Assembly: GCA_029582265.1 (NCBI GenBank)
Contig: CM055828.1
Span: forward strand, 18,033,728 to 18,097,727
Direction of reading: 5' to 3'
DNA length: 64,000 nt
From: Zoroaster sp. YZ-2022
Lineage: Eukaryota; Echinodermata; Asteroidea; Forcipulatida; Zoroasteridae
The notes under the pieces: model-generated
What the model was told of the DNA's origin: nothing
The model's database searches: none
Seen by the model: the letters and a program-made list of their open reading frames with translations, nothing else
Program-made: the position numbers and the translations under genes
In this document: positions 1 to 9,809 of the stretch, piece by piece
Layout: each line of letters starts with the position of its first letter
How positions within the stretch are numbered: position 1 is the stretch's first letter

Positions 1-227
1 ACAATAGAAGTGACGTCACAGTTAGCCATGTTGGTTATTTGAATGTTAAAATGGCCGCTGTTACAAATAACGTTTTGAATAATTTAATTTTAAATCTGAG
101 TGTATAAATTTTGGAATTTTGCTCGTATGCCAGACTTCATGACGAGAGGGCGAGAGGGCATAATGACCACCGCTATGATCGGTTCCCCATCCCGTTAGCC
201 TGACGATCTATGACATAAATCCATGCG

Positions 228-460
228 AGAAAGTAGAGAGGCCAGTGGTTAACCCACTTGCCTCTCACCACTGTAACCCGGGTTCGATTCCCGACTTGGA
301 CCTGGTTTCTGGGTTCAAGTCTCGATTCTGACCTGTCTCATGTGAGTTGAAGTTATTTCTCCTATGTTTCTGTCTTCTCGGATAAGGACACTAAAATGTA
401 GGCCCCGTCTGCCTTCACTCCTAATCTATATAAAGCGGACGTTAAAGACCCACTGAGGAC
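228..460 (+). repeat. tRNA-derived SINE-like sequence, 5' part
   Basis: A tRNA-like head is visible: an A-box-like segment around 241-255 (GCCAGTGGTTAACCC) and a B box at 281-292 (GGTTCGATTCCC). A body of about 160 bases follows, including GGATAAGGACACTAAA and CGTTAAAGACCC, a style of SINE body common in marine invertebrates. The sequence is interrupted at 460 by a hAT-like element and resumes at 2441. It could instead be a tRNA pseudogene fused to unrelated sequence. Bases 1-227 upstream show no gene or recognisable repeat. Confidence 0.5.
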
Positions 461-2432
461 CAGGGTTGCTGATTTTTACTCTTTTTTTTTAATAAAAAAA
501 AATCGGATTTTTTTATTTAAATCAGATTTTTTTGATTTAAAATCGGACGTTTTTGATTTTTTTAAATTTATAAAATTTAGATTTGCTGGAGTGACTTTAT
601 TCAATTGAATGTAACATAATATAATGCTGCACTAATAAAAGCATTATTTTTATAATCTTAATTGTCTGTAGAAATGTGTAGGCCTACAAAATTTTGATGA
701 CTCTAACTTATAAAAACGTTCAAAGTACATGTCCCCCCCCCCCACAAAAATTTCCATTTGTTTTGTGTTAACTTTGTGTTAGTGTAATGTTGATCTTGTA
801 CAGATATCATTCCAGAACTTTTTGCCTACCAATTAGTTAGAGTATTGTTACCATTAAAGTGTTTTATGTATTAAAAGAAGATAATAGAAAAATAGTTTGT
901 CCGAATGAGTCAGCGGCGTGCCACGCCGCTTATTTTGTAAGTAGGTTTGTAAACAAAATTAATTACTCCGTTAATGCTTACCCCAAATTTCTCAAATTCC
1001 GTAAGTTCACTGTTGAAGTATACCCAAATAGCATGGTTAATTTCCATTAGCCTGCTTTGAACCCTTGACCCAAAAAATCCTACTGCAAAAAGCATGGTCC
1101 CATAGGACCGTGTACAAATCCTGCACGGTCCCATAGGACCGTGTACAAATCCTAATCCCATCTGTCAACACAAGGCCATTGACTTCGGCTCTGAGCGGCT
1201 TATCAACAGCTATCAGTTACCCACTATGGTGTGCCAGAACATGATTCCAGACAGGCTGGAGCCATCAGCCAGAGGATGAGAGATGTTTATTTCTATAACT
1301 GCTATGGGTACACATAATAGGGTATATTTTATGTCGATTTGGGGTAGGGGAAAAAGCGTTATCAGAACTAAAATAAACATCAACCTAAAGTGCCCTTACA
1401 TTTTTTTTACTTCAAATTGTTGTCTAGAGCCCTTTTCACACGACAAACGCAAACTAGGGTCTTGGTCTCGGGCGCCAGTTGTATTGACCACGGACGTTGG
1501 TCAAACTCGGATACGACCTTTCACACGGCAAAGAAACCAACGTCCCGTGTCACATAGCCTTCGTCTTTTGGGGTGTCAAAGGTCAACATTGTTTATAGTG
1601 CAGTTAACTGGTATCCGCGCAGCTAGCGTGGAATCGCTATTGCATGTATTGGAAGACGTGGCGGGAAAAATGGGAATGACACACTCGGCTGAAAAGTGCC
1701 ACGACAAGTGGAATTACTGGAAATTTTCTTCTTGCGCGCATGCGTGGTAGCTCTCGCGAAACAATGGTCCTTGGTCTCTGTGCGGTTTGTTCATTCACAC
1801 GGCCTATCGTGGTGAACTTTCACAACGGTGTGTTTTTTTGTTGCTGGTCTCGACCGTGGTCAGGAAAAGACTACGGACCTGTGTTTGTGCAGAGCAGAGG
1901 TACATTTCACACGAAGTGTATTTGACAACGTTGTGTTCTTAGGACCATGGACCCCCTGCTTATTTCCCTCGTGTGAAAAGGGCTTAGGTCTAGAGGACCT
2001 CTAGACATCTGTTAAAACCATTGGCAGTTGGTAGTGTTCAACGCAACAGAAGTTATAGCGCCCCTTCACAGCTACTGACAAATTAAGCGCGATGCAACCG
2101 CGGTGTTCGTATAAGTGTCATGGCACGTCTTATTAATGATTTTATATTCGAAATTTAGAAATGCTGTATGAGATTGGTAATTATAAACATCTGCTTGTCA
2201 AATTTATGGGGGTGATGGTTTTTGGGGTTCTTTTAAATATTCTAAACCTCTTAATTAGTATGATCCAGTTGGTTATAATTACTAAATTGATGTTACGTTA
2301 AACTTACAAATAAGAAAAATCTCAGAAAATAAATTTTTCAAAAAATTGATTTAAATCAGTGATTTTTTTGAAAAAAAATCATGTGATTTAAATCGCAATT
2401 TAAATCAACGTGATTTAAATCAAGCAACGCTG
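461..2432. mobile_element. hAT-like non-autonomous DNA element
   Basis: The ends are imperfect inverted repeats, CAGGGTTGCTGATTT at 461 and AAATCAAGCAACGCTG ending at 2432. The element is flanked by an identical 8-bp direct repeat CTGAGGAC (453-460 and 2433-2440). An 8-bp target duplication with CAG..CTG ends is the hAT signature. Subterminal regions are rich in the palindrome GATTTAAATC. No transposase reading frame is present, so it would depend on one in trans. Inside are a hairpin (GCGGCGTGCCACGCCGC, about 913-930) and a tandem pair of CGGTCCCATAGGACCG palindromes (about 1096-1146). A second TIR element is nested at 1428-1984. Superfamily assignment rests on ends and target duplication only. 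Confidence 0.75.
1428..1984. mobile_element. MITE-like TIR element nested in the hAT-like element
   Basis: The ends AGCCCTTTTCACACG and CGTGTGAAAAGGGCT are near-perfect inverted repeats, with TAG on both sides suggesting a 3-bp target duplication. The interior is more GC-rich than its surroundings. The other units (near 6320 and 16880) have the empty site, so this insertion postdates unit duplication or was lost elsewhere. Its right end recurs in inverted form at 43010-43247. PIF/Harbinger-like ends are possible, but no transposase is present. The open frames across it show no recognisable protein. Confidence 0.6.
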
Positions 2433-2744
2433 CTGAGGACACTGGCCCGTGGGCATGGTACCATCCTCAGCCTCTGCCAACACGGGAAAAGAAGCGGCCA
2501 AGAGTAAGTCAGCACTTTCAAAATATTTCAATTTCCACCAGTCCTTTTCAGGACCACCACAACTTCTCAAAAGAGATATTTCATGCCATCTGTCTACCCT
2601 ATTATCTAATTAATATATTACAAATATAAAAAGTATATATTATTTAGCACATAACTATCTCCCGACTATGGCAAACGGGAAATTCACGAAAGTAGCGAAA
2701 CGTTCAGAGTCAAAACGAAAATTTTAATAATTTTCACTTGAACA

Positions 2745-3806
2745 CTCATATAAAACCAAACATTACCCAATTAGTCTACTGACTACACTAGCAGAACAAA
2801 GTGAACAATTCATCACAAACCTATTCAAATCAAAACTATTTCAAAGGAAAAACGTGCTCTGGATAAAGGTTTAAACCTCGTTCCAACCCCTGCTAGACCA
2901 ACCCGTTTTTATCTTTTGAGTGATTTTAACACTTTTCATAGGAAATTGAGAATTGCATACCTATAAATGCGTAACAAAACTTCCAAAACCCACCCTTTCA
3001 AACCACCATCCACTTGGCATCCAAAAACCACACAGTGCAACTCATATTCGTCTGAGAACTCATAAAAAAGAACATGACAAGAATCTCATAAACACTATGA
3101 ATCAGTTACAAGCAAATCTCAAATTCACATACGAGGCCTCAAAAACCTCAATCGATTATCTTGACTTAACCATTTTCAAAGGAAAACTCTTCCGTGAAAC
3201 TGGCATAATTGACACAAAAGTGTACACCAAACCAACAGAAATATATCAGTTTCTACACATAACCTCATCACACCCACCCCATGTATTCAAAGCATTTATC
3301 TACGGAGAAACTCTCCGATATGCGAGAAATACCAACAATGAGGAAGATTTCGTAGAAAAAGTCAAGATTCTCTCACTAAAACTATCAGCTAGAGGCTATA
3401 CTCAAACTGAGATAAACAACGCACCGCACAAAGTGTCATTGGCAAACCGAGCCAAACTGATTCACAAGCTACCAAAAGGTAAACAAAACAAGGAAGTACC
3501 ACTGGTTTTCTCAACAACCTATATTGCGTTCGTTAACCACAAAGATGTGAAACAAGCAGTAAACAAACACCGGCCGCTGATACAACAAAACCCACACCTC
3601 TCAGAAGTATTTCCGAAACAACCCTTTGTTGCATTCAGAAAGGCCCAAAACATTCGGGAGAAACTAATCCGAGCAAATCTCACCAACACAGATCCAAAAG
3701 GATCAACTGAGAAACTCGCTCCCACCCCATACGACTCTGTTTTTTTCGAAGAACCAGATGAAATCCTTAATGTTCTGCTTTCCCTATTACAGGAACAAAT
3801 CACATA
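2745..3806 (+). pseudogene. Penelope-like retroelement ORF, core-deleted (family 1, copy L1)
   Basis: Degenerate Penelope-like element (PLE) ORF. The N-terminal part reads in shifting frames: KGLNLVPTPARPTRFYLLSD near 2865-2925, then HPFKPPSTWHP, which match the conserved PLE start (KGLNF.PTP, F.RKLR, STW.P). An in-frame TAA follows IAYL near 2966. The open frame at 2953-3806 (284 codons, no ATG) resumes beyond the catalytic domain: NLKFTYEASKTSIDYLDLTI, VYTKPTEIYQFLH, SSHPPHVFKAFIYGETLRYA, the RT thumb region. It ends with the linker (QNPHLSEVFPKQPFVAFRKAQ). The fingers/palm with the catalytic YIDD box are absent, and so is any GIY-YIG domain. No enzyme activity is expected; if mobile, it was mobilised in trans. 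Confidence 0.85.
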
Positions 3807-3922
3807 AAATCAACGAACTCTCTCACTCAAACAAAACGGACACATTATAACATTATAAATTCAATGTCTTATCTTAAAAATAAGACAGGAGACCACCGGT
3901 TCCTTAATTTGAACCATTACAT

Positions 3923-3966
3923 GCAACTGATGATTGCCAAGTGAGGCATGAAAGCTTAGCTATTGC
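3923..3966 (+). ncRNA. Type I hammerhead ribozyme of the Penelope-like element
   Basis: All core elements are in place. Helix I pairs GCAA (3923-3926) with TTGC (3963-3966). CTGATGA at 3927-3933 is the C3-A9 core. Stem II pairs TGCC (3935-3938) with GGCA (3945-3948) around a 6-nt loop, with a T/T mismatch next to the core. GAA at 3950-3952 is G12-A14. A minimal helix III (A3953-T3961, G3954-C3960, C3955-G3959, loop TTA) leads to cleavage site TA, with A3962 as H17. PLEs are known to carry minimal type I hammerheads with very short helix III. It lies about 115 bases past the ORF stop. Activity is inferred from sequence. Confidence 0.8.
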
Positions 3967-3969
3967 TAC

Positions 3970-4880
3970 TAAAGGATCTGAAAAAATATCCTGTCTCTTC
4001 TACACGTTTCCCTATTTTTGACCGATCGGTCATTATTGGTACCTTCAAACATAAGGCCTACTATTCCCACAAATTTTATTGTCAAATGGACAAACATTGG
4101 AAATAGTCAGATACGGATTCACTGTATTTCATTTTGTATAACAAATGCATCTTGAAAAACAAAAACAAAAAGTCAACAAAGATGGAGTGTCACTGAATGG
4201 GATTGTACCATCATTCTTTATCACAATATCAATGCGAAAAAGAAAAAAAAATAAATAAATCAAATACGTATAAAAAAATTCCCCAAAGAGGATTTTTGCG
4301 GATTTTGGATATGTTGTTCTACTAAGAATTCTGCTTCGTTTGACACCAAAACCAGCTTTATACCATTTTTTCCGGGTAGCACCTATATTTCATCTTCTAC
4401 TACCATGCTATGAGCTGAAAACAGAATTTAAAGAACTGTGACCATAACACAATGAACATTTGTGCGATTTAGCTCGTTGCTTCATGGCGCTTTTTTTGTG
4501 TAAGATTCTCAAAAGCACGTTTTAGCTACCAGTATTTATTTTTGCAATTTGTGTTTTGAGCCACTTGTTTGTCAATGATATCTTCAAGTATTATGCCTAC
4601 ATTTGCTACCAGGCATTATGTCGCTGCATGTGTGTACTTGTCTACAGCACTAACCAGAAATTATTACTTTTTTTCGGGAGGTAATTTAAGTAATTGTATA
4701 CGTTGTTTTGTTATAAATGTAAAGACAATATACATTTGTGATAAAATGTCTGTAAATGCACACGGGTGCATTCAGATCTTGCACACGGGATACAACACCG
4801 GATACTACACAAGATAAAATTCTTGTGGGCCCATCGCGTTTTTTTAATGACTGACCAGCGTGCCGTATTGATATACAGGG
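3970..4880 (+). other. Conserved 3' tail of the unit, no gene recognised
   Basis: About 0.9 kb present in every unit, between the hammerhead and the minisatellite. It contains a 12-bp palindrome GACCGATCGGTC near 4021, A-rich runs near 4230-4260, and short open frames of under 90 codons with no recognisable domain. It may be the PLE 3' untranslated or pseudo-LTR region, or another element. Confidence 0.5.
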
Positions 4881-4888
4881 TCATAAGT

Positions 4889-5474
4889 GAAATTTGAGAG
4901 GCTGATTTGAGAGGCCATAATTATTTGAGAGGTCGATTTGAGAGGTCGATTTGAGAGGTCTTATTTGAGATGCCATATTTGAGAAGCCACATTTGAAAGG
5001 CCGATTTGAGAGGCCATATTTGAGAGGCCATATTTGAGAGGCCATATTTGAGGGGCCGATTTGAGAGGCCATATTTGAGAGGCCATATTTGAGAGGGCGA
5101 TTTGAGAGGTCATATTTGAGAGGCCATATTTGAGAGGCCATATTTGAGAGGCCATATTTGAGAGGTCATATTTGAGAGGTCGATTTGAGAGGTCATATTT
5201 GAGAGGCCATATTAGAGAGGCCATATTTGAGACGCCGATTAGAGAGTCCATATTTGAGAAGCCATATTTGAGAGGCCATATTTGAGAGTCCGATTTGAGA
5301 GGTCATATTTGAGAGGCCATGTTTGAGAGACCATATTTGAGAGGCCATATTTGAAGGGCCGATTTGAGAGGCCATATTTGAGAGACCATATTTGAGAGGC
5401 CAATTTGAGAGGTCATATTTGAGAGGCCATATTTGAGAGGCCGATTTGAGAGGCCATATTTGAGAGGTCATGTG
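4889..5474 (+). repeat. 13/14-bp minisatellite (copy L1)
   Basis: About 42 tandem copies of a 14-bp unit TTTGAGAGGCCATA, interspersed with a 13-bp variant TTTGAGAGGTCGA and single-base variants. There are no stops in several minus-strand frames, giving long artefactual peptides of the MASQIWPLKYGLSN type. The array forms the junction between unit L1 and unit L2. There are no spacers, so it is not a CRISPR array. Confidence 0.95.
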
Positions 5475-5479
5475 CAAAA

Positions 5480-6756
5480 GGCTGGAGTGACTTTATTCAA
5501 TTGAATCTAACATAATATAATGCTGCACTAATAAAAGCATTATTTTTATAATCTTAATTGTCTGTAGAAATGTGTAGGCCTACAAAATTTTGATGACTCT
5601 AACTTATAAAAACGTTCAAAGTACATGTCCCCCCCACAGAAATTTCCATTTGTTTTGTGTTAACTTTGTGTTAGTGTAATGTTGATCTAGTACAGATATC
5701 ATTCCAGAACTTTTTGCCTACCAATTAGTTAGAGTATTGTTACCATTAAAGTGTTTTATGTATTAAAAGAAGATAATAGAAAAATAGTTTGTCCGAATGA
5801 GTCAGCGGCGTGCCACGCCGCTTATTTTGTAAGTAGGTTTGTAAACAAAATTTAATTACTCCGTTAATGCTTACCCCAAATTTCTCAAATTCCGTAAGTT
5901 CACTGTTGAATTATACCCAAATAGCATGGTTAATTCCCATTAGCCTGCTTTGAACCCTTGACCCAAAAAATCCTACTGCAAAAAGCATGGTCCCATAGGA
6001 CCGTGTACAAATCCTGCACGGTCCCATAGGACCGTGTACAAATCCTAATCCCATCTGTCAACACAAGGCCATTGACTTCGGCTCTGAGCGGCTTATCAAC
6101 AGCTACCAGTTACCCACTATGGTGTGCCAGAACATGATTCCAGACAGGCTGGAGCCATCAGCCAGAGGATGAGAGATGTTTATTTCTATAACTGCTATGG
6201 GTACACATAATAGGGTATATTTTATGTCGATTTGGGGTAGGGGAAAAAGCGTTATCAGAACTAAAATAAACATCAACCTAAAGGGCCCTTACATTTTTTT
6301 TGCTTCAAATTGTTGTCTAGACCTCTAGGCATCTGTTAAAACCATTGGCAGTTGCTAGTGTTCAACGCAACATAAGTTATAGCGCCCCTTCACAGCTACT
6401 GACAAATTAAGCGCGATGCAACCGCGGTGTTCGTATAAGTGTCATGGCACGTCTTATTAATGATTTTATATTCGAAATTTAGAAATGCTGTATGAGATTG
6501 GTAATTATAAACATCTGCTTGTCAAATTTATGGGGGTGATGGTTTTTGGGGTTCTTTTAAATATTCTAAAGCTCTTAATTAGTATGATCCAGTTGGTTAT
6601 AATTACTAAATTGATGTTACGTTAAACTTACAAATAAGAAAAATCTCAGAAAATAAATTTTTCAAAAAATTGATTTAAATCAGTGATTTTTTTGAAAAAA
6701 AATCATGTGATTTAAATCGCAATTTAAATCAACGTGATTTAAATCAAGCAACGCTG
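5480..6756. mobile_element. hAT-like element, 3' part (L2)
   Basis: Near-identical to 584-2432 but without the nested TIR element. It ends AAATCAAGCAACGCTG at 6756, followed by CTGAGGAC (6757-6764). The left end is missing because the tandem unit begins inside the element, directly after the minisatellite. Confidence 0.75.
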
Positions 6757-7069
6757 CTGAGGACGCTGGCCCGTGGGCATGGTACCATCCTCAGCCTCTG
6801 CCAACACGGGAAAAGAAGCGGCCAAGAGTAAGTCAGCACTTTCAAAATATTTCAATTTCCACCGGTCCTTTTCAGGACCACCACAACTTCTCAAAAGAGA
6901 TATTTCATGCCATCTGTCTACCCTATTATCTAATTAATATATTACAAATATAAAAAGTATATATTATTTAGCACATAACTATCTCCCGACTATGGCAAAC
7001 GGGAAATTCACGAAAGTAGCGAAACGTTCAGAGTCAAAACGAAAATTGAAATAATTTTCACTTGAACAC

Positions 7070-7754
7070 TCATATAAAACCAAACATTACCCAATTAGTC
7101 TACTAACTACACTAGCAGAACAAAGTGAACAATTCATCACAAACCTATTCAAATCAAAACTATTTCAAAGGAAAAACGTGCTCTGGATAAAGGTTTAAAC
7201 CTCGTTCCAACCCCTGCTAGACCAACCCGTTTTTATCTTTTGAGTGATTTTAACACTTTTCATAGGAAATTGAGAATTGCATACCTATAAATGCGTAACA
7301 AAACTTCCAAAACCCACCCTTTCAAACCACCATCCACTTGGCATCCAAAAACCACACAGTGCAACGCTCGAAAACAAATTGGAAGCCACAACATTTCAAC
7401 TTGCTCATATTCGTCTGAGAACTCATAAAAAAGAACATGACAAGAATCTCATAAACACTATGAATCAGTTACAAGCAAATCTCAAATTCACATACGAGGC
7501 CTGAAAAACCTCAATCGATTATCTTGACTTAACCATTTTCAAAGGAAAACTCTTCCGTGAAACTGGCATAATTGACACAAAAGTGTACACCAAACCAACA
7601 GAAATATATCAGTTTCTACACATAACCTCATCACACCCACCCCATGTATTCAAAGCATTTATCTACGGAGAAACTCTCCGATATGCGAGAAATACCAACA
7701 ATGAGGAAGATTTCGTAGAAAAAGTCAAGATTCTCTTACAAAAACTATCAGCTA
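7070..7754 (+). pseudogene. Penelope-like ORF, 5' half (family 1, copy L2), split by insertion
   Basis: Same family as 2745-3806. This copy keeps a piece lost from L1: after the STWHP region the frame reads NALENKLEATTFQLAHIRLR. That fuses the conserved PLE N-terminal segment (LE.YLEAT) directly to sequence downstream of the catalytic domain and pinpoints the internal deletion. A TGA after FTYEA near 7502 breaks the thumb region. The frame resumes (VYTKPTEIYQFLH, SSHPPHVFKAF) and is cut at 7754 by the composite element; it continues at 13966. Confidence 0.85.
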
Positions 7755-7945
7755 CAATCCCGGCCAAAATAGTTGGGACACGTGACAATAAACATACCCT
7801 ACGCTGTCCCCGCTCTCCGCTCTGCGCTCCCCTGCTCCCCCGATCCCCCCACCAATGTTGTTATCTCCAGCCGGAGCACAGACCGCCCAATAAGAGCCAA
7901 CATTGTCAGGGGGCCGGGGGGCCCAGCGAGATTTGGCCGGGATTG
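7755..7945 (+). mobile_element. 190-bp MITE-like element M1
   Basis: Ends CAATCCCGGCCAAA and TTTGGCCGGGATTG are perfect 14-bp inverted repeats. The interior is strongly GC-rich (C-rich half CTCCGCT/CCCCTGCTCCCC, then GGGGGCCGGGGGGCCC) and stands out against the AT-rich surroundings. It has a TA on its left flank; on the right it abuts segment U without a TA. Confidence 0.8.
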
Positions 7946-8244
7946 TCTGAATTCCCTTGTAGTATAATATGTGAGCGACATGCCCATTTTATCCATGCGC
8001 ATATTGTCTGTCTTTGTGATTTTATTTTTTGTTCAGTTTATTTTATTTTATTACTACAGTAGTATTATTAAAGTTTCTCTGGAGGGTGTTTGGTTTTGTT
8101 TCCCAAACATGAAATAGCGTCCAAAGGTTGAATTAAAGAAAATTATTTGGGGAAAAATTATAATAATGATAAAATATTATTGTAGATTTTACCTTAATGT
8201 GTGATAAATTATACTCTTTTATACAAAAGATACAAACGTTGTAA

Positions 8245-8312
8245 TCGGTGATTCGAACCCACGATCCCCGCGTTTTACAACAGGTGTCTTATCCACTATA
8301 CCACCGTGGTAT
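8245..8312 (-). tRNA. tRNA-like sequence T1 in U1 (probably not functional)
   Basis: Read on the minus strand it has an A-box region GGTATAGTGGATAAGAC and a B box GGTTCGAAT. In this copy the T arm has lost bases (ATCACCG rather than TCCCACCCG). The anticodon arm gives only four pairs with a 10-nt loop, and the acceptor stem is largely unpaired. It is better read as a tRNA-derived pol III promoter than as a working tRNA. Confidence 0.35.
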
Positions 8313-8674
8313 ACACCAGCTCGGTCCCATTCATATGTCGATGGATAATGTAACCACGGTTCACCACTGAACAATAAAGAAGGAGAGTCACTCCCTTCCT
8401 TTCTTTTTTGGTTTCGATGGATCACCGTTGGATTTTTCGTCAAAATAACGGAATGAGGGGATGAAACCAAATTGAAGAGGCTTGTATGTTGTTTGTGTAT
8501 CTTAATGTGCTTTTCGCGTTGAACACAAACTCTCTTTTGGGAACTTATGGACCAAAATGGCATGGTGAACCGTGCACGGTGCACCCTACAATAAAGTTCT
8601 GATCATCTGTGTTTTGCGCGCAAGCGCATTGCAGCCATGCATCGTCCAAGGGTATCGAACTGGGAACGCTTGCA

Positions 8675-8744
8675 GGTTGCCACGGTGGTCTAGTGGTTAA
8701 GACATCTGATCTGAAATGCAGAGATCGTATGTTCGAATCCCAAC
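8675..8744 (+). tRNA. tRNA-like sequence T2 in U1 (probably not functional)
   Basis: A-box region GGTCTAGTGGTTAAGAC and B box GTTCGAATCCC are clear. The T stem pairs poorly and the anticodon arm has four pairs (TCTG/CAGA) with a 10-nt loop. It shares its framework with T1 (GGTGGT.TAGTGG.TAAGACA, GATCGT, GTTCGAATCCCA), so the two look like paralogous tRNA-derived segments in divergent orientation. Confidence 0.35.
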
Positions 8745-9378
8745 CAAGTAGAATGTTTATGTATTTTTGTCCGCAACACCGACAATAATATTACTTTTAT
8801 TTATTTATTGTTTATTTATTTTTTGATTATTATTTTTTGATTATTGGATGATGATTTTGAGGAGGAGAGTGACGAATATGATGAGGATAATGAGGATGAG
8901 GATGACGTCCAGCGTCACCTACATCATTGGCATCATCATCATCACGAGATGATCACCAACACCATCACTTGCCTTGTCCCTTAATGTATTGTCCTTGAGA
9001 CAAAGACAAAGACTGCGGTTTGCCCGCGTCTGGTCACGGCTCCGTAGATAAACTAAGAGAAAATTCAGACATGTCTGAATTCCCTTGTAGTATAATATGT
9101 GAGCGACATGCCCATTTTATCCATGCGCATATTGTCTGTCTTTGTGATTTTATTTTTTTTGTTCAGTTTATTTTATTTTATTACTACAGTAGTATTATTA
9201 AGTTTTCTCTGGAGGGGTGTTTGGTTTTGTTTCCCAAACATGAAATAGCGTCCAAAGGTTGAATTAAAGAAAATTATTTGGGGAAAAAATTATAATAATG
9301 ATAAAATATTATTGTAGATTTTACCCTAATGTGTGATAAATTATACTCTTTATACAAAAAGATACAAACGTTGCAATC

Positions 9379-9446
9379 GGGTGGGATTCGAACCCACGAT
9401 CCCCGCGTTTTACAACAGGTGTCTTATCCACTATACCACCGTGGTA
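9379..9446 (-). tRNA. tRNA-like sequence T1 in U2
   Basis: Best-preserved copy: the T arm GTGGG-TTCGAAT-CCCAC is perfect and the D-arm region GGTATAGTGGATAAGAC is intact. Only about three of seven acceptor pairs form, and the anticodon loop is oversized. A working tRNA is therefore unlikely; the anticodon cannot be assigned safely. Confidence 0.4.
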
Positions 9447-9809
9447 TACACCAGTTCGGTCCCATTCATATGTCGATGGATAATGTAACCACGGTTCACC
9501 ACTGAACAATAAAGAAGGAGAGTCACTCCCTTCCTTTCTTTTTTGGTTTCGATGGATCACCGTTGGATTTTTCGTCAAAATAACGGAATGAGGGGATGAA
9601 ACCAAATTGAAGAGGCTTGTATGTTGTTTGTGTATCTTAATGTGCTTTTCGCGTTGAACACAAACTCTCTTTTGGGAACTTATGGACCAAAATGGCATGG
9701 TGAACCGTGCACGGTGCACCCTACAATAAAGTTCTGATCATATGTGTTTTGCGCGCAAGCGCATTGCAGCCATGCATCGTCCAAGGGTATCGAACTGGGA
9801 ACGCTTGCA

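Larger units (their letters stand above)
584..5475 (+). repeat. Composite tandem unit L1
   Basis: First copy of the unit that repeats at 5480 and 16047. It starts inside the hAT-like element at GCTGGAGTGACTTTATTC, runs through SINE flank, Penelope-like ORF, hammerhead ribozyme, tail and minisatellite, then the same start sequence reappears directly after the minisatellite. Only L1 keeps the left end of the hAT element and the nested 1428-1984 insertion, so it marks the edge of the array. Confidence 0.85.
7946..9071 (+). repeat. Segment U1 (1.13 kb)
   Basis: Begins TCTGAATTCCC and ends GAAAATTCAGACA; the ends are short inverted repeats. It holds two tRNA-like sequences pointing outward (minus at 8245-8312, plus at 8675-8744). 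Near the right end is a short stop-bounded frame (about 8845-8983) rich in Asp/Glu then His (EEESDEYDEDNEDEDD). The rest is AT-rich. Copies U2-U5 and the inverted copy at 35875-36980 are near-identical. Confidence 0.8.

Noticed and set aside
1283..1750. 155-codon frame
   Set aside because: It spans the junction between the hAT-like element and the nested TIR element, so it cannot be an ancestral gene, and it shows no domain.
4889..5474. CRISPR-like array
   Set aside because: Repeats are contiguous without spacers and the sequence is eukaryotic.
4881..5477. Overlapping minus-strand frames encoding repeated MASQIWPLKYGLSN-like peptides (also at 15348-16071, 29285-29560, 33523-34191, 39408-39969)
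   Set aside because: They are translations of the 13/14-bp minisatellite, open in several frames at once; there is no start context and no non-repeat domain.
8219..8584. 121-codon minus-strand frame repeated in several U copies (for example 9321-9719)
   Set aside because: It runs through the tRNA-like T1 and is broken by small indels in other U copies (U3, U4, U5); no domain recognised.
8675..8744. Functional tRNA gene
   Set aside because: A and B boxes are good, but the acceptor and anticodon stems do not pair properly, and the copies lie in a transposon-like repeat.
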